NCBI RefSeq assembly: GCF_030719035.1
Contig: NZ_CP132203.1
Span: 2,108,001 to 2,172,000 of the forward strand
Direction: 5' to 3'
From: Hahella sp. HNIBRBA332
GTDB taxonomy: Bacteria; Pseudomonadota; Gammaproteobacteria; Pseudomonadales; Oleiphilaceae
DNA: 64,000 nucleotides
Both the position numbers and the translations under genes were made by a program. The notes beneath the pieces were generated by a model. The model saw only the letters and a program-made list of their open reading frames with translations. It did not search any database and had not been told where the DNA came from. How positions within the stretch are numbered: position 1 is the stretch's first letter; each line of letters opens with the position of its first letter. Positions 61,187 through 64,000 of the stretch are shown piece after piece.

Positions 61187-62904
61187 TGATCACGTCCCAT
61201 AGCTTTGATTTGTACGATCAGCTCCTCATTGAGTTCATTGCCCATCGCCTCAATAAGTTCATCAGCAGAACCATAATCTTCGAGCTTATCACGTATCCAG
61301 GCTTCAAAGGGTTTTGAAATCGACTTGTCGCCGAATACATAAGAAGAAATACGCTGAACATCTCCTCCAAAAGTTTGAAATGGCGGATGTTTAATGAATA
61401 ACCCTTCATCTGTTCTTTCAAATACGTGAACGCAATCAGAAGGCACCTCTCTAACCGTTACAGCGGAGTGCGTCGCTAAAAGAGCTTTGGAGTTAAAACG
61501 TGACAGAATCATTTTCAGCATATTTACGAACTGAATTTCCAGGGTCGGATGTAAAAAAAGCTCTGGTTCGTCAATTAGAATAAGGCTATTTTTTTGGATT
61601 GCACCTAAAATATTAATGACGATGTATGCAAATAATCGTTGCCCTGAACTCAACTCGATCGGATGGCCACTCATAAAAAAAGTCACCCCCTGATCTACTA
61701 CAATATTCTTTTTTAGCTTGGGAATATTTAGGGAGTAGGCCGTTTCTGAAACGATAGGGATATATGCTTTTTTTCTGCCGTTATCTTCGTCAAAATGCAC
61801 ATGATCTTGTTTATGAAAAATAGTGTCACGGCTATTGTCTTTGTAATAATCTTTTACTCCGCTATATCCTTTTACCTCTATAGCAGCACAGTCAAAATTG
61901 AACGCTGTTCTCAGGACGCGTTCGACAGTCTTAACTTTATTTGCCCAACCTCGTACTGAATTGAAGCGCTCATCGTCGGTGAGACACTCAATAAGTGCTT
62001 CTGCGGCATTTCTCTTAGGAAATTGGTGAGAAAGCCTAATTTGTCCACTCGGTCGACTTTCAGTAGGAGCCGTTCTTCCGCGAAACCCAAAATACCTATA
62101 CGCCTCAGTATCTTGTTGTTGATTTTTTGGAGGGGCGACAGGGAAACGCTCGAATGGGCTATAAGATATAACAACTATCTGACTAAGGTTGGGGGCTTCT
62201 GCAAATCCAGTTTCGGGTTCTTCATCAGGAGATATCCAGTCTGATACCATTTGATGTAGCACTTGAGATTTACCTGACCCGTTGGGCCCAATCAAAACAT
62301 TAATGTCGTGAGGTAACAAGCTTTCAGAGTGATATTTAAGATTAAGGTTAGAAATGTCTCCGCATACATTTTTAAATTTGAATCCAAGGTCGAGTACGGC
62401 GATAGCTTGACGGGCCAAAATTTTCCAGCCATCCAAATATGCCTTTTTACTCCCACGCTCCCGCTGAAGAGAGCTTTCAAACCCTTCCGTTTCAACTAGT
62501 GTTTTTGCGTCATCATCTTCTGAAACATGTATGAGATAGCTTGCATCACGTAATTTATTTGCGACCTCGATGGATTTTTTAGAATCTATTAAACCATCTA
62601 TTTGCTCATAAAAAATAATATTTGAAGGGGTTGATATGTAGTTGGTGTTAGGGATCGGAAACTCTCCACTCCAGCCTTCTTTAAGGAGCTTGTTGAGATA
62701 GTCGCTGGAATTTTTAGTGTCTGCAATAAGAATACGTATTAGCCCAAGAGTAATTCTTTCATCACTTATTCGACAAGTGACGGAAAAGCTTGTTTTGTAT
62801 CCATAATCGTCCCAGTTATCTGAAAAAAGCTCAATAGCATCCCCTTCCAACGACGGAAGAGGGTTGTTGCGACAACTCACTTTTCCAAGATATACAATTC
62901 TCAT
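61180..62904 (-). CDS. AAA/ABC-type ATPase, PtuA-like
   Basis: The protein has 574 residues. Walker A is VLIGPNGSGKS (206-212), the signature-like LSSGQRLFAYIVINIL is near 416, Walker B LILIDEPELFLHP is near 439, and the H-loop LLATHSAVTV is near 478. This is an OLD/SMC-like ATPase order. The N-terminal 190 residues are extra and not recognised. With the overlapping HNH gene it resembles Septu PtuA/PtuB. Other ATPase-nuclease defence pairs are the alternative. Confidence 0.82.
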   Translation of the reverse strand: MRIVYLGKVSCRNNPLPSLEGDAIELFSDNWDDYGYKTSFSVTCRISDERITLGLIRILIADTKNSSDYLNKLLKEGWSGEFPIPNTNYISTPSNIIFYEQIDGLIDSKKSIEVANKLRDASYLIHVSEDDDAKTLVETEGFESSLQRERGSKKAYLDGWKILARQAIAVLDLGFKFKNVCGDISNLNLKYHSESLLPHDINVLIGPNGSGKSQVLHQMVSDWISPDEEPETGFAEAPNLSQIVVISYSPFERFPVAPPKNQQQDTEAYRYFGFRGRTAPTESRPSGQIRLSHQFPKRNAAEALIECLTDDERFNSVRGWANKVKTVERVLRTAFNFDCAAIEVKGYSGVKDYYKDNSRDTIFHKQDHVHFDEDNGRKKAYIPIVSETAYSLNIPKLKKNIVVDQGVTFFMSGHPIELSSGQRLFAYIVINILGAIQKNSLILIDEPELFLHPTLEIQFVNMLKMILSRFNSKALLATHSAVTVREVPSDCVHVFERTDEGLFIKHPPFQTFGGDVQRISSYVFGDKSISKPFEAWIRDKLEDYGSADELIEAMGNELNEELIVQIKAMGRDQW

Positions 62905-63513
62905 CAGTTTTCCGGAATGTTTAAAATGTATATAAAATTAAATTCTTTTTTATACTTTTAATGTCTTGATCTGGAATTGCTAAAATTGATAGTAGCCATT
63001 CTCGTGAAAAAGTGTGTGTGTGATTTCTGGTGCCATAATTATAGTGTTTTAAATTATTAGTGTAATATGTTGTATCTTTTTATGGAGGTGCCTCGTTGTA
63101 GCAAAAGTAGTTTGTGATCGTTTTATATTCGACTAAAAGATAGCACATCTCTCAGAGTTTGCTTTGAGTGTCTGTGCGAGGGTAAGGCTGATTGGTGAAC
63201 TGAGTAATAAAGCTGATAACCTTCAACGATCACTTTAAAACACCTTCAAAGAAGAGGTATCGGTGGCGAACTAAGGCGACCTGATGTCATAAACACGTGA
63301 AAACGTGACGACGGTGCGGGCGAGCCGCCCGCGCTCCCGGGGTGGGGATGTGTTGTGTCTTTGGGCGCGGATCGTGTTGGGAGGATTACGGGTTTTTGGT
63401 GTACTTTTATCGGATAGCTGAGTTTTATTTTTGAACAGCGTTTTGTTTATCCGACCTGTTTGATCATCAGGTCGTCGGTGGGATTCAACACAACAATACA
63501 AGTGAGAGCACAT
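62905..63513. other. Intergenic region between the ATPase and cupin genes
   Basis: About 610 bases, AT-rich in the first 250. It separates divergent genes, so it should hold both promoters. A GC-rich hairpin lies near 63317-63333. No retron-like reverse transcriptase is present, and no small RNA could be recognised. Confidence 0.5.
63317..63333. repeat. GC-rich hairpin
   Basis: GCGGGC and GCCCGC form a 6-bp stem with a 5-base loop, in a CCCGGGG-rich context. It may be a dispersed palindromic element, but no second copy was seen in the window. Confidence 0.4.
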
Positions 63514-63915
63514 ATGAATCTGGATAAAGATATTGTGACGGTGAGGCCGGAGGGGACGATTGATACGATTCAGAAGTTGCCTAATTATTTGGGAATTTCC
63601 GGGAAAACGGCGGGTTCTACCGGGATTTCGATGAATATTGTGGTGATTCCGCCTTCGGCGCGGGCGGAGCCTCACTTTCATGATGGGTTTGAGACGGCGA
63701 TTTATTTGTTGAAGGGAAATGTTAAGACCCTGTATGGCGAGAATTTGTCGAAGTCGGTGGTGAACAAGGAAGGGGATTTTATTTTTATACCTGACGGGGT
63801 GCCGCATCAGCCGATCAATTTGAGTGATACGGAGGAGGCCATTGCGCTGGTGTCCCGTAATGATCCCAATGAGCAGGAGAGTGTTCAGGTGTATCGGCCG
63901 GATCAATCGGCGTGA
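63514..63915 (+). CDS. Cupin-domain protein
   Basis: The protein has 133 residues from ATG 63514, with GTGAGAG upstream; the in-frame start at 63460 has no site. Cupin motif 1 is RAEPHFHDGFETAIYLLKG (His, His and Glu metal ligands), and motif 2 is GDFIFIPDGVPHQPIN (third His). It is a small single-domain metal-binding protein, perhaps an isomerase or dioxygenase-like enzyme. The substrate is unknown. Confidence 0.85.
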   Translation: MNLDKDIVTVRPEGTIDTIQKLPNYLGISGKTAGSTGISMNIVVIPPSARAEPHFHDGFETAIYLLKGNVKTLYGENLSKSVVNKEGDFIFIPDGVPHQPINLSDTEEAIALVSRNDPNEQESVQVYRPDQSA

Positions 63916-64000
63916 TGGGTAATGATTGATATGGCGACTGGGGATAAGAAACAGGGCCTGAGATAAGCAAACCCTGTCGTCGTCAGACCAAGTCAGACCA

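Noticed and set aside
62905..63513. Retron or small RNA upstream of the Septu-like genes
   Set aside because: No reverse transcriptase and no msr/msd-like paired structure could be recognised.
63271..63906. Long minus-strand frame over the cupin gene
   Set aside because: Antisense to a clear cupin with metal ligands; Arg/His/Asn-rich low-complexity translation.

Overview
The window looks like chromosome of a marine gammaproteobacterium. The coding is dense and mostly GC-moderate, with a MocR regulator, CcoG, CvrA/NhaP2, Cu,Zn-SOD, an RND efflux pair, a LodA/LodB-like quinoprotein pair and a Ysc-type type III secretion system (T3SS). The gene mix resembles Hahella (Oceanospirillales). That is an inference from content, not from a database search. 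No rRNA, tRNA, CRISPR array, transposase or integrase was seen.

Layout. 0-7.7 kb: the 3' part of a MocR regulator, ccoG, two orphan periplasmic SBP_bac_3-type proteins, three genes of largely unknown function (one a DUF695-RraB-membrane fusion), and sodC. 7.8-12.1 kb: an RND efflux operon on the minus strand. 12.5-14.1 kb: small membrane or unknown proteins, one with a reading frame broken at a T7 tract. 14.1-23.5 kb: a VOC-like protein, a cytoplasmic LRR protein, methionine aminopeptidase, a REP-like pair, a diguanylate cyclase, a large group II PLP decarboxylase, a K+/H+ antiporter and a lipoprotein. 23.7-28.4 kb: a sigma-54 activator followed by a methyltransferase, an alpha-oxoamine-synthase-like enzyme and a di-iron (PF10118-like) protein. 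A well-matched -24/-12 promoter precedes the three enzymes. A 13-bp palindrome occurs both about 100 bp upstream of that promoter and in front of the activator gene, so this looks like a self-contained regulated pathway of unknown product. 28.5-33.4 kb: a CsgG/DUF4810/DUF799 lipoprotein triad and a LodA-like oxidase with its flavoprotein partner. 33.9-38.9 kb: an AT-rich island with three paralogous LRR lipoproteins, an unknown 396-residue protein and decayed LRR fragments between copies. 38.9-40.5 kb: a LysR regulator divergent from a methyltransferase.

40.8-60.1 kb: a Ysc-family T3SS. A plus-strand operon sctC-D-E-F-G-I-J-K-L converges on a minus-strand operon sctN-O-P-Q-R-S-T-U. A candidate secreted substrate lies just upstream of sctC. 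Wedged between the two operons is an RHS polymorphic toxin with an AT-rich C-terminal toxin tip and a likely immunity gene. The export-gate gene sctV and the translocators are not in the window. 60.3-62.9 kb: a two-gene ATPase/HNH system resembling Septu (PtuA/PtuB) anti-phage defence. The window ends with a cupin gene.

The most promising leads are the sigma-54-controlled enzyme cluster, the RHS toxin-immunity insertion in the T3SS locus with its possibly permuted papain-like toxin, the candidate T3SS substrate, and the LRR lipoprotein array.
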